From positions 434,001 to 498,000 of the forward strand of contig JAIWNF010000034.1 of NCBI GenBank assembly GCA_025093555.1: a stretch of 64,000 bases of DNA. Direction: 5' to 3'. Below, one piece after another: positions 1 to 12,495 of the stretch (positions within the stretch are counted from its first letter, which is position 1; each line of letters starts with the position of its first letter). The translations under genes and the position numbers were made by a program. The notes beneath the pieces were generated by a model that was given only the letters and a program-made list of their open reading frames with translations, had not been told where the DNA came from and made no database searches. Origin of the DNA: Circinella umbellata. Its lineage: Eukaryota; Mucoromycota; Mucoromycetes; Mucorales; Lichtheimiaceae.

Positions 1-68
1 TTTTTTTTATTATTATTCTTTCTTTTTCTCTTTCTTTTTTCTTTTCAAATAATAAATAATAAATAATA

Positions 69-2310
69 ATGGCAACTTCATCACCAGTACCACTACCACC
101 ATCACAACAACAACAACAACAACAAAAAACAGAACCTGTTTCAATACTTAAATCAAGTGTAAGTGTTTAAAAACCAGGAGCAAAAAGGTTCTTTATTATT
201 ATTATTATTATTATTTGTTATATACATATTATATACATATAACAAATAAATTTATTTTTGGGGGTAAAATAAACTTTTTTTTTTTTTTCACTTTTAAAGA
301 ATATATACTTAGTAAAATGTATATAATTCATTAGACACATTCAAAAAGTCCATCTGAAAACATGTCAGTTTCAATGGGTAAAGCAACACGTATTGTACTC
401 AGTGAAGACGAAGAAGAAGACGAAGACGACGACGACGAGGAAGAAGAAGATATTCAAGGTATACCTATTTCGGGTCAAGCACTTGAACTTTTACAAACTG
501 AAAAATCTGTTAAATCTGGATATCTTTTAAAAAAAGGTGAAAAGCGAAGGGTAAGTTACTATAACATAAATATGAAATGAATAATAATAATAATAATAAT
601 AATGACTGTTGCTCTTTTAGACATGGAAAAAACGTTGGTTTGTTTTAAGAACAACAAAATTAGCAATGTATAAAGATAGTAAGGTAATAAAAGGCGCGGC
701 TTTTTTTTTTTTTTTTCTCGTCACTTGTTGGAAAAACCCATGGAATTATCATTATCACCTGATCTACATGTTATATATATATATATATATCCAAACTCCT
801 AATTCCACTCTCCCTCCCCTTTTTTTGTTAAACCACTCACACTCCCTTTTCTATCTTTTTTTTAATTAGGAATATAAACTATTACGAATTATTGATTTAC
901 ACGAAGTACATAGTGTAGTTCATGTCACATCAAGAAACAAATATAAATACATGTTTGCCATCAGTACACCAAAACGTATGTATTATCTACAAGCAGATAA
1001 TCAACATGAATTAGATAATTGGATTGCAGCTATTCAACAAACAAAATCAGAACTTGCTCTTTATGATGCCGATGATGATGAAAGTTTAGTTGGACGCGAT
1101 CAAGCTTTTGCAAAAGATATTGTTTCATCTTATAAATCAACACATAGTTCATCAAGTCATCCTAATAACAAACAACCCACATCACCTACATTTTCACAAC
1201 AAAGAAGAAGACAATCTTCTAGTAGTGCAACAAGTTCATTTCAATTGGATAAAAGATCTTCTACCAGTCATCATAATATGGCATCATCACCTGTTGATAT
1301 TCCAAAAAGACAACATCGACCCGAACCATTTCAAATCAATACGACTCATCTTGTGGGTTCAACTGCAAGTAGTAGTAGTTTAGAACATCAACAACAACAA
1401 CAACAACATCCAGGATTAAGCTCTTATGTAACAGGTCAAACTTATCCATTATCACCTGTATCAGATCATCAAGCTCAAATGCATGTGGCTGATGCATTAG
1501 CAAGTTCAGAAGATGATGATGACGAATATAGTTGGACAGAGGATATGGCAAATGTACAACAAGAAGAAAATCGTAATCGAGTACTTATTGATGGTTATTT
1601 ATTAAAATTAGGTCGAAATAAGGTAAAAATAAAAATTGGGGAGTCATTTTTTTTTTCTTCTTCTTATAACTCATTTCTCAATTTTAAAACAGGGATGGAG
1701 AAAACGATGGTTTGTTCTTCGAACTGATACACTTGCTTATTATGAAGATGATAAGGTAAAAAAAAAAAAATTGAATCAATGATTATTTATTTCAATAAAA
1801 AAAAAAACTTAAAAATGGATGATTATATAGGAATATGCTCCCCATCGAATCATTCCTCTTACACATATAATTGATTCTTTGGAAATTGAACCGATTAGTA
1901 AAAACAAAAAATATTGTTTCAAGATTGTCATACCTAAAAGAAGTTATATTTTATGTGCAAGTTCTGAAATGGAATTAGAATCTTGGTTAAATGCACTTAG
2001 TATAGCTGTAAGAAGAGCTAAATCAGATGCAACGAATATAACAAGTCCAACAGGTGCAACTACTGTGACACATCATCATCATCATCATTCACCTATTACA
2101 CCGTCAACAACAACAACAACACCCTTATCACCTATTACTTCACCTAGTAAAACATCATCACAACACCATTCACTTCATCTTAGAGAATTCCCTACGAATT
2201 CTTCTTTTGATTCATTTGAAAATAGTAGTCATTTTAGTGGTTCTGGTGGCGTAGGTGGTGCTGGAGGTGTACTTCCATCACGTGCTCATAAACTTGGAAG
2301 AGCCAAGTAA
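69..2310 (+). CDS. Tandem PH-domain protein (Opy1-like)
   Basis: Six exons join in frame: 69-158, 335-550, 621-683, 870-1622, 1693-1755 and 1831-2310, giving about 554 residues. Two pleckstrin-homology domains are visible. Each has the same exon layout: a Gly-Tyr-Leu-Leu-Lys start, an intron, a Trp-Lys-Lys-Arg-Trp-Phe-Val-Leu strand, an intron, then a C-terminal helix with the invariant Trp (LDNWIAAIQQ in the first, LESWLNALSI in the second). The repeated intron positions suggest an internal domain duplication. The N-terminus has a Gln run and an acidic Glu/Asp stretch. The linker is rich in Ser, Gln and His, and the C-terminal tail has His and Thr runs and a Gly patch. PH pairs of this kind bind phosphoinositides at membranes; yeast Opy1 is the nearest known analogue. 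Ligand specificity cannot be read here. The start is the first ATG and sits after an AT-rich leader. Confidence 0.85.
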
Positions 2311-3118
2311 TCATCCACTCTCACCTTTTCATATCCTTTTTTTTTGTTTATATATTACATACGTACTACTATTATTATTATAATTATTTTCTACTTTTTT
2401 TAATTAATTCTTTATATTTAAATAACTAATATCTATCTTTCTCCCTCTCTTTTTTTCCGGCAACAAGTACCCTTCTTTTAATAATAATCATCCCTCTTTT
2501 TATTTTATCTTTGTTAAAAATAAAAAAATAATAATTTATATACTTGACAGCAAAAAAAACATAAAACAATGCAACATTGAGTGTGACAAAAAAAAGGGGT
2601 GGGGAGGGCGGGAGAGGCGCTTTTTTTTTTTCTCTTTTGAAACATATATATTTCTTTTGAAAAACCTAAATCTCACTTTTTGAAGGGTGGGAATATAGAA
2701 TGATTTTGTTGATTAAAAAAAAAAAGTCAAACAGCCAAAAATAGAGTACCTGTTTCTAAATTATCACAAATACAAAATGAGGATAATATTTTGGTGATGT
2801 AGAAGATTTTTTTAAGTTACCATGGAGAAGAAATGGAGAGGGTTGTTGCCATAGTAACTCAAAATGAAACCCGGAATTTGTATTTCCGATCCGATATATG
2901 GGAATTGAATTTATGGGTTGTTTAAATGGGAACAATAACAACAACAACAACAACAACCAAAAGGTTCTTAATACTAGTTTTGTCGTCAATCATTAATAAG
3001 AGAAAAAAGAACTCCCTTTTTTTTTTTTTTGCCTTTTCTTTCTTTCTTTCGTTTTTAAAACACTTTTTTTGCTTTCTTCTTTTCATTTTACTATAAAAGG
3101 ATATTAAATAATTTGAAT
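2311..3118. other. Intergenic region
   Basis: No supported gene. It holds the presumed terminator of the PH gene, with T-rich and A-rich tracts, and the promoter of the small CYSTM gene. The part at about 2750-2990 has a less AT-rich texture than its surroundings, with a CAA microsatellite at about 2935-2956. I could not assign it to a protein. A pyrimidine-rich stretch with repeated TTTC at about 3020-3085 sits just before the next start codon. Confidence 0.5.
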
Positions 3119-3549
3119 ATGATTAATGAAAAAGTGGATGATAATTCATTTTATAATGAAACCAATACAACATTAACTACCATACCCAAAGAAAAAAATA
3201 TGAATCAACAACCCGATAGATATTTAACACCACAACCTGAAAAACCAAATAATATTCAAGGTAATATAATAAATGGATTTATATGCCGCTATGAGAATAA
3301 AATTAATTTTTTTTGCAATGATTAGAAATGGATTATCAGCCTACTCCTCCTCCAGCTACTGTTATTGTTCAAGAAACTATTTCTGGGCCAGGAAAAGATC
3401 CATGTTGTTTAGGATGGTAAATTATTATTATTATTTTTTTACTATATCAAAAAAATGAACTTATAGATTCTAATTGGGAATAAATCTTTTGTTTTAGTTT
3501 ATTGGCATGTTTTATATGTTGTCTTGTAAAAGATGAACCAAGAAAATAA
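3119..3549 (+). CDS. Small CYSTM-type cysteine-rich tail protein
   Basis: Three exons: 3119-3260, 3326-3416 and 3498-3549, giving 94 residues. The start is the ATG at 3119; the in-frame TTG just upstream is not needed. The N-terminal half is polar and Pro/Asn/Gln-rich. It is followed by Pro-Pro-rich residues and then a cysteine-rich hydrophobic tail (CCLGCLLACFICCLV) ending in a short charged KDEPRK. This is the layout of the CYSTM family, which are tail-anchored, stress-related membrane proteins found across eukaryotes. Both introns interrupt the cysteine region or its approach and restore the frame exactly. The specific role is unknown. Very small genes like this are easily missed by annotation. 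Confidence 0.7.
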
Positions 3550-3870
3550 AACAAGTTTTTATAATTATCAAATCTAAAGCCCTTCTATTTGATTATACCC
3601 AACAAAATGTACATATTATTATTCTTATTAATAAAACAAAAAAATTATTCTAGTTAAATGGTATTCTTATTATTAAAATTAATAATAAAAGAGAAAATTA
3701 CCTGTATATAATAAAATATCCCTTAAAAAAAAAAAACTCCACCTCTTGTCTTGCATGTCCGCAACAGAAAGAAGAAAACCCAGCACCAACACGTCTCTCT
3801 CTCTCTCTCACTCTCACTCTCTTTATTTTTTTTTTTTTTTTTTCAGACTTTAATATATATATATATATAA

Positions 3871-6800
3871 ATGACATCACCTATATCATGGCCATTGGTG
3901 GTGTGGCATAATTATAGTAATCCTATAACAACTTGTTTAACATCCAATTATCCTTATATTTTTGCTGGACAAAAAGATGGACACATTTGGATTTATACCT
4001 TACATAATGAACTTGTTCGAGTACGTGTGTGATATATATATATCGGCATAAAAAAAATAAGCATACACATTCACCTTAATTTTTTTTTTTTTGGTTAATC
4101 ACGTATAATTTATATTTTTTTTAGCATAAATTACTACTTGTTGGACATAAAGCTCCCATTGCAGCTTTATGCGTTATTCATAATTCAGAAACAAAAAATG
4201 GAAATAATGATATTTTAATAAGTGCAGCTGAAGACGGGTAAAAAAATCACATACATACATACATATATTTTTTTTTTAAAAAAAGAGAAAACAGTCAATT
4301 AAATTATTATTTTTGGGGTTGGGTTGGGTTGGGGGATATATATCATAGTGAGATTGCTCGATGGAATATTTCAGATGGTCGTTGTCTTGGTGTCAATGCA
4401 AAAGGATTTCTCGGTGTACCACGTCAATTAAAAATATTTAATCAGGTTTGTTTAAAAGGGGTTGTTATTGTAGGGTTAGAAAAAAAAAAGGGGGGGTTTA
4501 AAAAAAAGTTAATTTGGGTTGTCTAAAAAAAAATGTCTATAGTTTAAAGGTCGATATATTTTTTGTACTGGACAATCAAATGAAATATGTATTCTTGATT
4601 CTACATCATTAGAGGTATATATATATATATATATATGTAATGTTTAATAAGAAAACGTTATAATTAAAATTATGTTTTTTTTTTTGGATTAGGTAGTTCG
4701 AATATGGGGAGGTCATTCAAGTTGGGTTACATGTTCAGATTTTTATGATATAGGTATATATAAAATGTATATATATATATATATATATAATTACATAACT
4801 AAATATAAATGGGTTATAGATACAGAAAGAGGAAGATTAGTTACTATAACAATGGATGGAAAATTGGATATTTGGGATTTTGATCCTTCAAGACAAGCTA
4901 TATTCAAAGATCGAACACATGTCGATCAATCACAACTTGTAAAAGAAAATGATAAAATACCTGACATTGCTATTAATATATCAAGTAATTCTTCTTTTCC
5001 TGGTTTATGTATGGCAACTACACGTCGAAATGTTGTGGTAAATAATAAAATATATTATTATATATTATATATAATTATTATACTATTATTATTAAACGTC
5101 TTCCTGTCCCCCCAAGAATAGATTTTTGTATTACGTAATAATAGATTTGTACCAGAAATTACATTACCAGCTAAAGAAAATACAAGTTGGATAGATGCAG
5201 AATTTTATGGACATCATAAACTTATTCTTTATGCACAGGTAAAAAAAGAATTGACATCACTTTTTTTAAGCTTTGTTTTAATAATTAAATATTTTTTAGG
5301 ATGGTGAATATTTTGAATATTTATTAAAACCACCTGAAGGTGTAAAACCTGGTAGTATGCCAGATCAAGAAGCACAATTATACTATAGGTAAAAACTGTG
5401 ATTATTAAAATAACAAACAAACGTATTCACCTCTTTTTTTTTTTTTAATTTCTTTAGTGTAAAATTATTACAAACGTATCGATTGAATCATTCTGGTAAA
5501 TAATAACAAAGTTTTGTTTTTTTGTTTTGATATTTTTTTTAATCCAAAAGTGGTATGTTTAATTATATAATAGAAAATGGGTCTTATACCATGGCAGGAT
5601 CATGTCATAATACGATTGTATGTAATAAAATGACACATCGTAATAAACCAGAATATTCCATTATCTCTTTTTGTAATGATGCAACGAATTCAACTTTTGC
5701 TATTAATACTTTAAATGAAAATAATATACAAGAAGAAGAAGAATCCACATTAATATCATGTAATGTATATATATTTGTTTTATAATTCTTTTTACTCTAT
5801 TGTATGCTAATGAAATTTATATATAGTAAATCCATTTAATGATATTTGGCCTATTAAAGAACGGAAAGATCCAAAATTTGGATGTATTACAGCAACAGTA
5901 CCTGTTAGTAGTAATCATTTAGCTATTGGATATGGTAAGAAAATAATTCTATACTATACATCTACATTATATACATATAGTTATTTATTCATATTCTTTT
6001 ATAATATAGAAAATGGAACGATATGTGTTGTACCTTTATCATTAGCATTATTACATTTATCCAATTTATCACAATATGTAGCCCATAAATCGGGTGTACG
6101 AGTATTTGAAAAAGCACATCATGGGCCAGTCACATGTTTAATTGTACATGAATCACATCAATATCAATATTTACTTTCAGGAGGTCAAGATGGTGCAGTA
6201 AAAATATGGAATTTAATGTAAATATATGTATATATTATTTTAAAAGTAAAATATTATTTTATTAATGTGTCAATTTTTTTTAGTGATGGAAAATATATTG
6301 TATCATTTACAGTTCATACATTACCAGTTCAATCATTTATTGATCCTGCAGAACAAACAGAAACAAGAATAAAAGGATGTGTTGTATCAGTTGCAAGTGA
6401 TAATTCGGTTGCTCTTATTTCTGTGGATTCAATGAGTTGGTATGTTTTACTTTGTAATACATACATATATATATATATGAATTATAATTATTAACCCGTA
6501 TATATACATAGTTTATTTATATTTCCAAGTCATCCATATCCATTATCTGCTATTCAATGGCGTACTTCAGAAGATTATCTTGTTCTTGGATATAGTGATG
6601 AAACAACTTATGTGTGGCAGGTACTGAGCTATAAACATCTTTTTTTTTTCTTTGTATTATCATTATTAATAATATTATTATTATTTAGTTGGCTTCTGGA
6701 TATCTTGATCGAGTTCTTCATGGAAAAACATCAAAAGAAGTACTTGATGATGATCGATGGCCTATTAATCATGTTTCAGCTTCAATCCCTTCTATTAGTA

Positions 6801-9480
6801 ATAATAATAGTAGTAAACATAATGTTAATATTCGATCTATTACATCCTATAATGAAGGTAAAATAAAAGATCTCATCTTATTATTATTATTACTATCGTT
6901 TCAAAAGATAACTGATTATTATTATTATTATAGCTCTTCAAATGTCAACTTTATTTAGTCATGTTTTTACATTTAATATACGACGTGTTGTTCATGACTT
7001 ATATGCAAGATATGAACGTACTCGAGGCCAAGGAGGAACAACAGGAGGATTATTATTAGGAAATGATTTAGTTGTACCATCTCCTACACCCCAACAATCG
7101 ACTTCATCTACATCCTATGATGCTGTTGTACCTGATATTACTACTTTTAGACCTGACAAGGATGATCCGCTTGATATTATGAGTCAACCAGAAGATGATG
7201 ACACGAATCATAAAAAGCGTCTCAAAGATAAACGAAACACAGATCTTCAAAAACGTTTAGAATTAGTTTCTGCTATTATTGCAACAAGTATATCTTGGAA
7301 TGTCAGTGAAGCTTTTGAAAATATTTGTAGTAGGACATTAACATTACAAAAACATTGTTGTTATGAAAATATTAATTTTGGTCTCAAAGGGTAAAAAAAA
7401 AAAAAAACAGGATTTTTGTTATTGAAAGAAGACGAAGAAAAAGTTAATATTATATATTTATTTTTAGGGTCAATGGATATTTGTCGTTACTTGCACCTTT
7501 GGAAGATGAAAAAGATGCATGGAAGATATCTCCTGATATGACAGCATCCAGACTTTTATCTGTAGCGCATCTTGCAAAAGCCATTATATTTATTGCAGGT
7601 ACATAGTTATTCTATCTATATATATATATTTCAAATATTTAATATTTTATAATTTGTAGGTCAAGAAGCTAAAAGTTCTGATTTAATTGCTGGATATGCA
7701 ATGGCATTACCTGCTGTTGTTGGAAAACAATATTGTTTTCCTTCTTTATCCTTATTAAGTAAATATTGGCAAGATCCTTCAGGTAAAACTCTATATATAT
7801 ATATTTATAGAATAAATAGAGGGAGAAAATTATTATTATTTTGTTATTCAATATTTTATATATTTTATAGCTCGATCTTTATTTTCAAGTGCATTAAATG
7901 GATTACCACAAAAAGAAACCATGTCTTTGATTGTTTATTGGGAACATTATTGTAAGTGATATAAATATTCTTTAATTTTTCAATTATTCTTTGTGTTCTT
8001 ACTCTTATATATATATATCTATATATGAAGTACCTACGTCAAGTTCCCCAGAAAGTCATGGTTCTTATATGATGGCAAGAGCAACAATTGTTCTTGGTAT
8101 CATGGGTTGTGATCAACCACAAATGTTGGATAATCAGTAAGTAATATATAATACCATATATCTCACACACTATTTTTACTAACCTAATTTTTATTTTTTT
8201 TCTAATCATTCTATTAAAGTGTTCGAAGATATACAGCACTTAGTCTTGCATTATTATTATCCGATTCTGATTTAGATGAACCCAAAAGTCATCAATCCGA
8301 TCCTTCCCATGCTTCTGTTGCTCGTACATTAGCATCCATGGAATTACTCAGTCAAGGTTTCAATACATGGGAATCTTATATCAATGCTGCAGAAGTATTA
8401 CGAACCATGTTTGCTTATACAACAGATACCCAACCGGCTGTCAGTAGAGGAGCCAAAAATGCTATTTTTCAAATTGCTAGTATGAATACACCTCTTGTTA
8501 TTGGAACATTAACTTATGATACATCCAATGCTAAAAAATTAGAAGATCGTATTCAATGTCTTCGTATCATTGGTTCATTTATACGCAAGGTTTGTAACGT
8601 TTTTTTTTTTTTTTTTTTTGTGTCTTTCAAAAGTTGGTTCTTTAGAGATGAAATTTAACTTTTTTGTGTGTTTGAAAAAATAAATGTTAGAAACCCGTTA
8701 TTTTATATTCTCATGTTCATCGAGTGGTGGAATCAGTAGTGAAAACTCTTGATCCTAATATACCTCATCTTCGAGAAAAAGTTTTACCTACAGCTACTGC
8801 TGTTCTTCATGATTTAGTGAAAACGTAAAGTGTATACATCTTATTTATTCATGTTGACACTTTTTATACTAACTTTCTCTCTCTCTTTTAATTTGGTGGT
8901 GATGGGCATATATATATATAGATATCCATTTGTTGATTTTAGTAGTAGTGCACAAAAATTAGTTGTGGGTACATTAGAAGGTGCTTCTGTGATATATGAT
9001 TTACGTACAGCTACACGATCTGTTGTACTTGAAGGACATCAAGGATCAATTAGCGCTCTTGGATTTTCACCTGATGCTAAATTTGTTGCTACGAGTTCTT
9101 TACAAGATCAAACTGTACGCGTATGGTATTCTAATTTGAGTCTTTTCGGTGTATTGACAAGTAGTCTTTCACAAGGTTTAAGTAATACAAATAATCGAAA
9201 TAATCGATATGATGATAGTAGTAGTACTATGGATCATCGAGAATCAGGATCACAAAAAGCTTATAAAGTATTTTCATTTGCTTTACCTCGTGGTGGTAAG
9301 TTAGTGTTATTTTATAATGGCGTGATATATTTACAAAGAGAGTAATAATTTTTTTTTTTGCGTGTAATACTAGGTATAAGTGAACCCTATCAAATTATGC
9401 ATCAAGTTCATTTTGAATGGACTACTTCTCGATGTGTTAAATTACATGTACGAGACTTGGTGATGAGTTTTAACGTATAA
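3871..9480 (+). CDS. WDR7 / rabconnectin-3 beta-like WD40 protein
   Basis: I read about 24 exons from the ATG at 3871 to the TAA at 9478-9480, for roughly 1,250 residues. N-terminal WD40 repeats include DGHIWIYTL, EDGEIARWNISDGRCLG, a GQSNEICILDSTSLEVV block, and GKLDIWDFDP. A middle repeat reads GGQDGAVKIWNL, and the C-terminal repeats contain TLEGASVIYDLRT and QDQTVRVWY. The order, the SDGRCL and DSTSLEVV signatures and the long helical middle match animal WDR7, the beta subunit of rabconnectin-3. That complex, with a DMXL/Rav1 protein, helps assemble the V-ATPase on endomembranes. Exon 1 is 3871-4020, and the last exons are about 8932-9295 and 9374-9480. Many introns contain TA microsatellites. 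Intron 2 has a G-quadruplex motif, listed separately. The family call is firm; the exact exon count is by eye. Confidence 0.85.
4315..4335 (+). promoter_or_regulatory. G-quadruplex motif next to 3' splice site
   Basis: Four runs of G (4, 3, 3 and 5) are separated by identical TT loops. They lie inside WDR7 intron 2 (4238-4348), 13 bases before the acceptor AG at 4347-4348. The normal polypyrimidine tract is absent at this junction. The motif is on the transcribed RNA sense, so it could fold in the pre-mRNA. Confidence 0.7.
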
Positions 9481-10223
9481 AATAATCCTTTATTTTCTTT
9501 TTCTCTCCCTCCCTTCTCTTTTGGTTGTTTTTGATTTGTAATATATAAATAAATAAATAATTGTTGGTAATAACAACTTATTGAGGTCTTGTTTATAATA
9601 GCAATGCGTGTACCCCTTTTAACTACAGTCATATAAAAATGTACCGCACCATTCTGATTATTTGGAATAATGAAAAGTTATCTAATGATAACCATTTTTT
9701 TTTTAATTTGTGAACATTCGTATGTAAAACCAAATCTTTCAATATTTTAAAGTGTTTATTATTGTTCAAGTATTTAATTTCAATTTATACTTCTTCCTAT
9801 CATCATCTCTTCTGAAAGGAAGGATTTTAACTTGTTCTCGCCACAGACAAGTCCATGTTTTGAAATATATAACCATCTTTGTTAATAATTTATGTTCATA
9901 GCCTCATATATATAAATTATAACTCTAATAAATTACCTTTGTAGCAACAATTGACTTTCGTATCAATGGTGGCCATCAAGACGGATTTGTGTCACGCATC
10001 AATTCGGATTATCGCTCTACCCTAACAACTTCTTGCTCAAAGAGCTGTCGCTTAGAATATGATGCTACCCAAGCCCCCACTGTCGACAAGTAGACTACAT
10101 AGTGCGTATTTAGTGGTCGCCCATGCTGGGTTATAACTCAGGTCACCAGCAAAATTTGTGACCTACTGTAATACTCATTTTCGTTTTCTGATTTACTCTC
10201 TTTTTTATTATTGATTAAGTAAA
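9481..10223. other. Intergenic region and left flank of Crypton
   Basis: No ORF of note. From about 9950 the texture changes to less AT-rich DNA, which suggests the mobile element begins before its first ATG. An imperfect hairpin GGTCAC-N11-GTGACC lies at 10141-10163 and may belong to the element's left end or recombination site. The true boundary is not resolved. Confidence 0.45.
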
Positions 10224-12495
10224 ATGATTCGTAACTTTATCTCCAACGCTTCTTCATCGGCATCCTCATCTTCCAATCGAGATGCTGATTCGAATGAGAT
10301 TCTTAACTCTTCTCATGCTGCTGCATTGGCTGAAAATCAAGCCAAGGAAGCTGAAATCTCGGGAGAGATGCTTGTCATGAAAAAAAGGCTTCAAAGTAAA
10401 AACACACAAAGAAATTATAAAAAGAAAAGACAATTGTTTATTGTAAGTTTTAGGGCGTCTCGTTCTAGCATAATAAATGTCAAACTGTAGCTCCAAAGGT
10501 TTATCTAAATAAAATAATGTGAATGAATAGGATTGGTGTGCAGAAAACTATCATTATGAAGTTGAGCCAAATGTTTTTAAGGTTGATGAGCTTGTCACTG
10601 AGGCAAAACTTTTGCGATTTTTAAAGGAAGTTGTTGATGAAACGGGTAATCGAAAGCGCAAGCGAGACGATGGCGAAACGATGGCGCTTGGTTATGAAAG
10701 TAACCAACAGTACATCAAAGCCGTCATCGATCTCTACCATGATCAAGTTGCTGCTGGAGTTAACTCTCACCCTCATCCACGTGGACAAAAGGTTAACACC
10801 TGGCGCAAAGGAAAAGCAAAGCATAACAGAGATACACTCCATGAAAACTTCACTGATCGTGGTGTTGGAACTTTGCAGGATGGCTATGATTATAATGAGA
10901 TGGTTGCTGTCTCTTTATATTTTTTTACCAACCGTGATCATGAACCAGTAGCAGAAATGCGAAATCGTGCTTCATTTTTAATACACCACATGATGATGCT
11001 CCGTGGTGAAAACTCGCGATTTGCAGAGTTTGCAGACATGGTTGGAATCAATTTATCAGAAGACAAAGAGAACAGCACTCCTTGCCCTGTACTTGCATTC
11101 CATTCCGACTTTGGTAAAACTCTTGCCAATGGAAACTGCATGTACTTTGCAACAATCAGGCATAAAGATGTACGAGTATGTGCATTTGGTGCCATCGCTT
11201 TTTATCTTTTTTACCGTTTCCATATGTCCAATGAGAAGTTTCTAAAATTCACTAAGAATGAGGATTGGTATAGCTTCAAGTTGTGAAAAGGCAAAGACGC
11301 TAAAAAGCAAATGGCGTATACCACAATGAACGCCCCAATTGTCCATGCATTTCGTCACTGTAATATTACAAGCTTGCACACGACACATGCTGGACGTAGA
11401 TCAGGTGCACGAGATGCTGAATTGCATGGGGCAACAGAAGATCAATTGCGTCAACATGGCTGCTGGAATATGCAAAGCATGGAACGCCATTATCTGATGA
11501 AGCTATCAAGAGCTTCAATCCGTGCAGTCAACGGATTCCCTATGGGAAAAGGTAGATATTGGCTTCCTCGTGCTTTGGTACAGCCAGAGGAGTTATTGCA
11601 ACGCAAAATCTTCCCTGAGGTTGACGACTAGCTGTCTAAAGTTGAGAGTGGAATTGGCGCTAAAAGGTCAATTTCTGCACAAGGGTTTTTATGTGTCATG
11701 AAAACAATGCGCATTGTTATTTTACAAGATGCAGCTATGTTACAAGAACAGCACCCAACTCATCCTATGTTTAATCATCCTATTTTTCAAGGACAAGATT
11801 TTCGTTCATTTGCAGCAGCTTCAGCCCATGCTGTTCGAACAACACCCACACCCTCTCACATGTAAATACAAGAGGTCATACCTGAGGTAAACCATCGCCT
11901 TGATGACATAGATACTAAGATGGGAATGTATCATCGAGCAGAGCTCGAGATATTACGCCAGGAGAATGCAGAGCTCAAGCGAAGTTTGGGAGCTTTGTAT
12001 GAAAAGATTGATCATCTTACAACTGGTCATTTTCGTTTTGTTCCTGGTGCCCCTTCAGTTGAATCTGTAGTAGCGCCACCAGTAGCTGAAGTCGGTTCTA
12101 GTAGCTCACAGGATGTTCAGAGTTCTGCTAGTGAACCTAACCAACCTCCACGCTACGAGCTTGATACTAATATTCAAACAGTTGATGAGGTATGGCGTGA
12201 ATGGTCTGTAGGTCTTGCTAGCCATTTACCTTCTGTTTCTGAATTGGAAGAAAGATGGAATGCAGCCTGGAGACCTAGTACCACAATGAGACAATGGTTT
12301 AGTCGACGTTTGCTCATTGTGAAAGCCGTAAAGGCCATTGCCGAACAAAAAGAAATACTACATGTTGATGTAGCTCAATTGCTTAAGGGAGTACGTTCGA
12401 GTAAAATCATGACTCTCAATAGATTGGTCGTGGATCTTAAAACAAACAGTCCTACCACCCTTACTGCCCTTAACATAATCAAAACATTCAAATAG
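10224..12495 (+). pseudogene. Crypton transposon tyrosine recombinase, broken by nonsense codons
   Basis: Exon 1 is 10224-10442 and exon 2 starts at 10531 after an 88-bp GT-AG intron. From 10531 to 12495 a single frame is kept, interrupted only by a TGA at 11284-11286, a TAG at 11629-11631 and a TAA at about 11863. The upstream part has a phage-integrase-type N-terminal core-binding region. The catalytic domain shows the first Arg in MRNRASFLIHH, a His-x-x-Arg in HAGRRSGARD, then HGCW, and the nucleophile Tyr in MERHYL. The last part, at about 12180-12350, has the GCR1_C-type DNA-binding signature DEVWREWSVG with SELEERWN and W-F-S-R-R. Tyrosine recombinase plus GCR1_C is the hallmark of fungal Cryptons, which integrate from a circle without a DDE transposase. 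A coiled-coil segment precedes the GCR1_C domain. Codon use is less AT-biased than in the neighbours. With these stops it should be inactive. Confidence 0.8.

Noticed and set aside
2756..2989. Minus-strand Leu-rich frame resembling a signal peptide
   Set aside because: The Leu run comes from a CAA microsatellite and adjoining bases read in antisense; no further support.
4315..4335. Telomere-like TTGGG repeats
   Set aside because: Only three TTGGG units, inside an intron with exons on both sides in frame; better described as a G-quadruplex motif.
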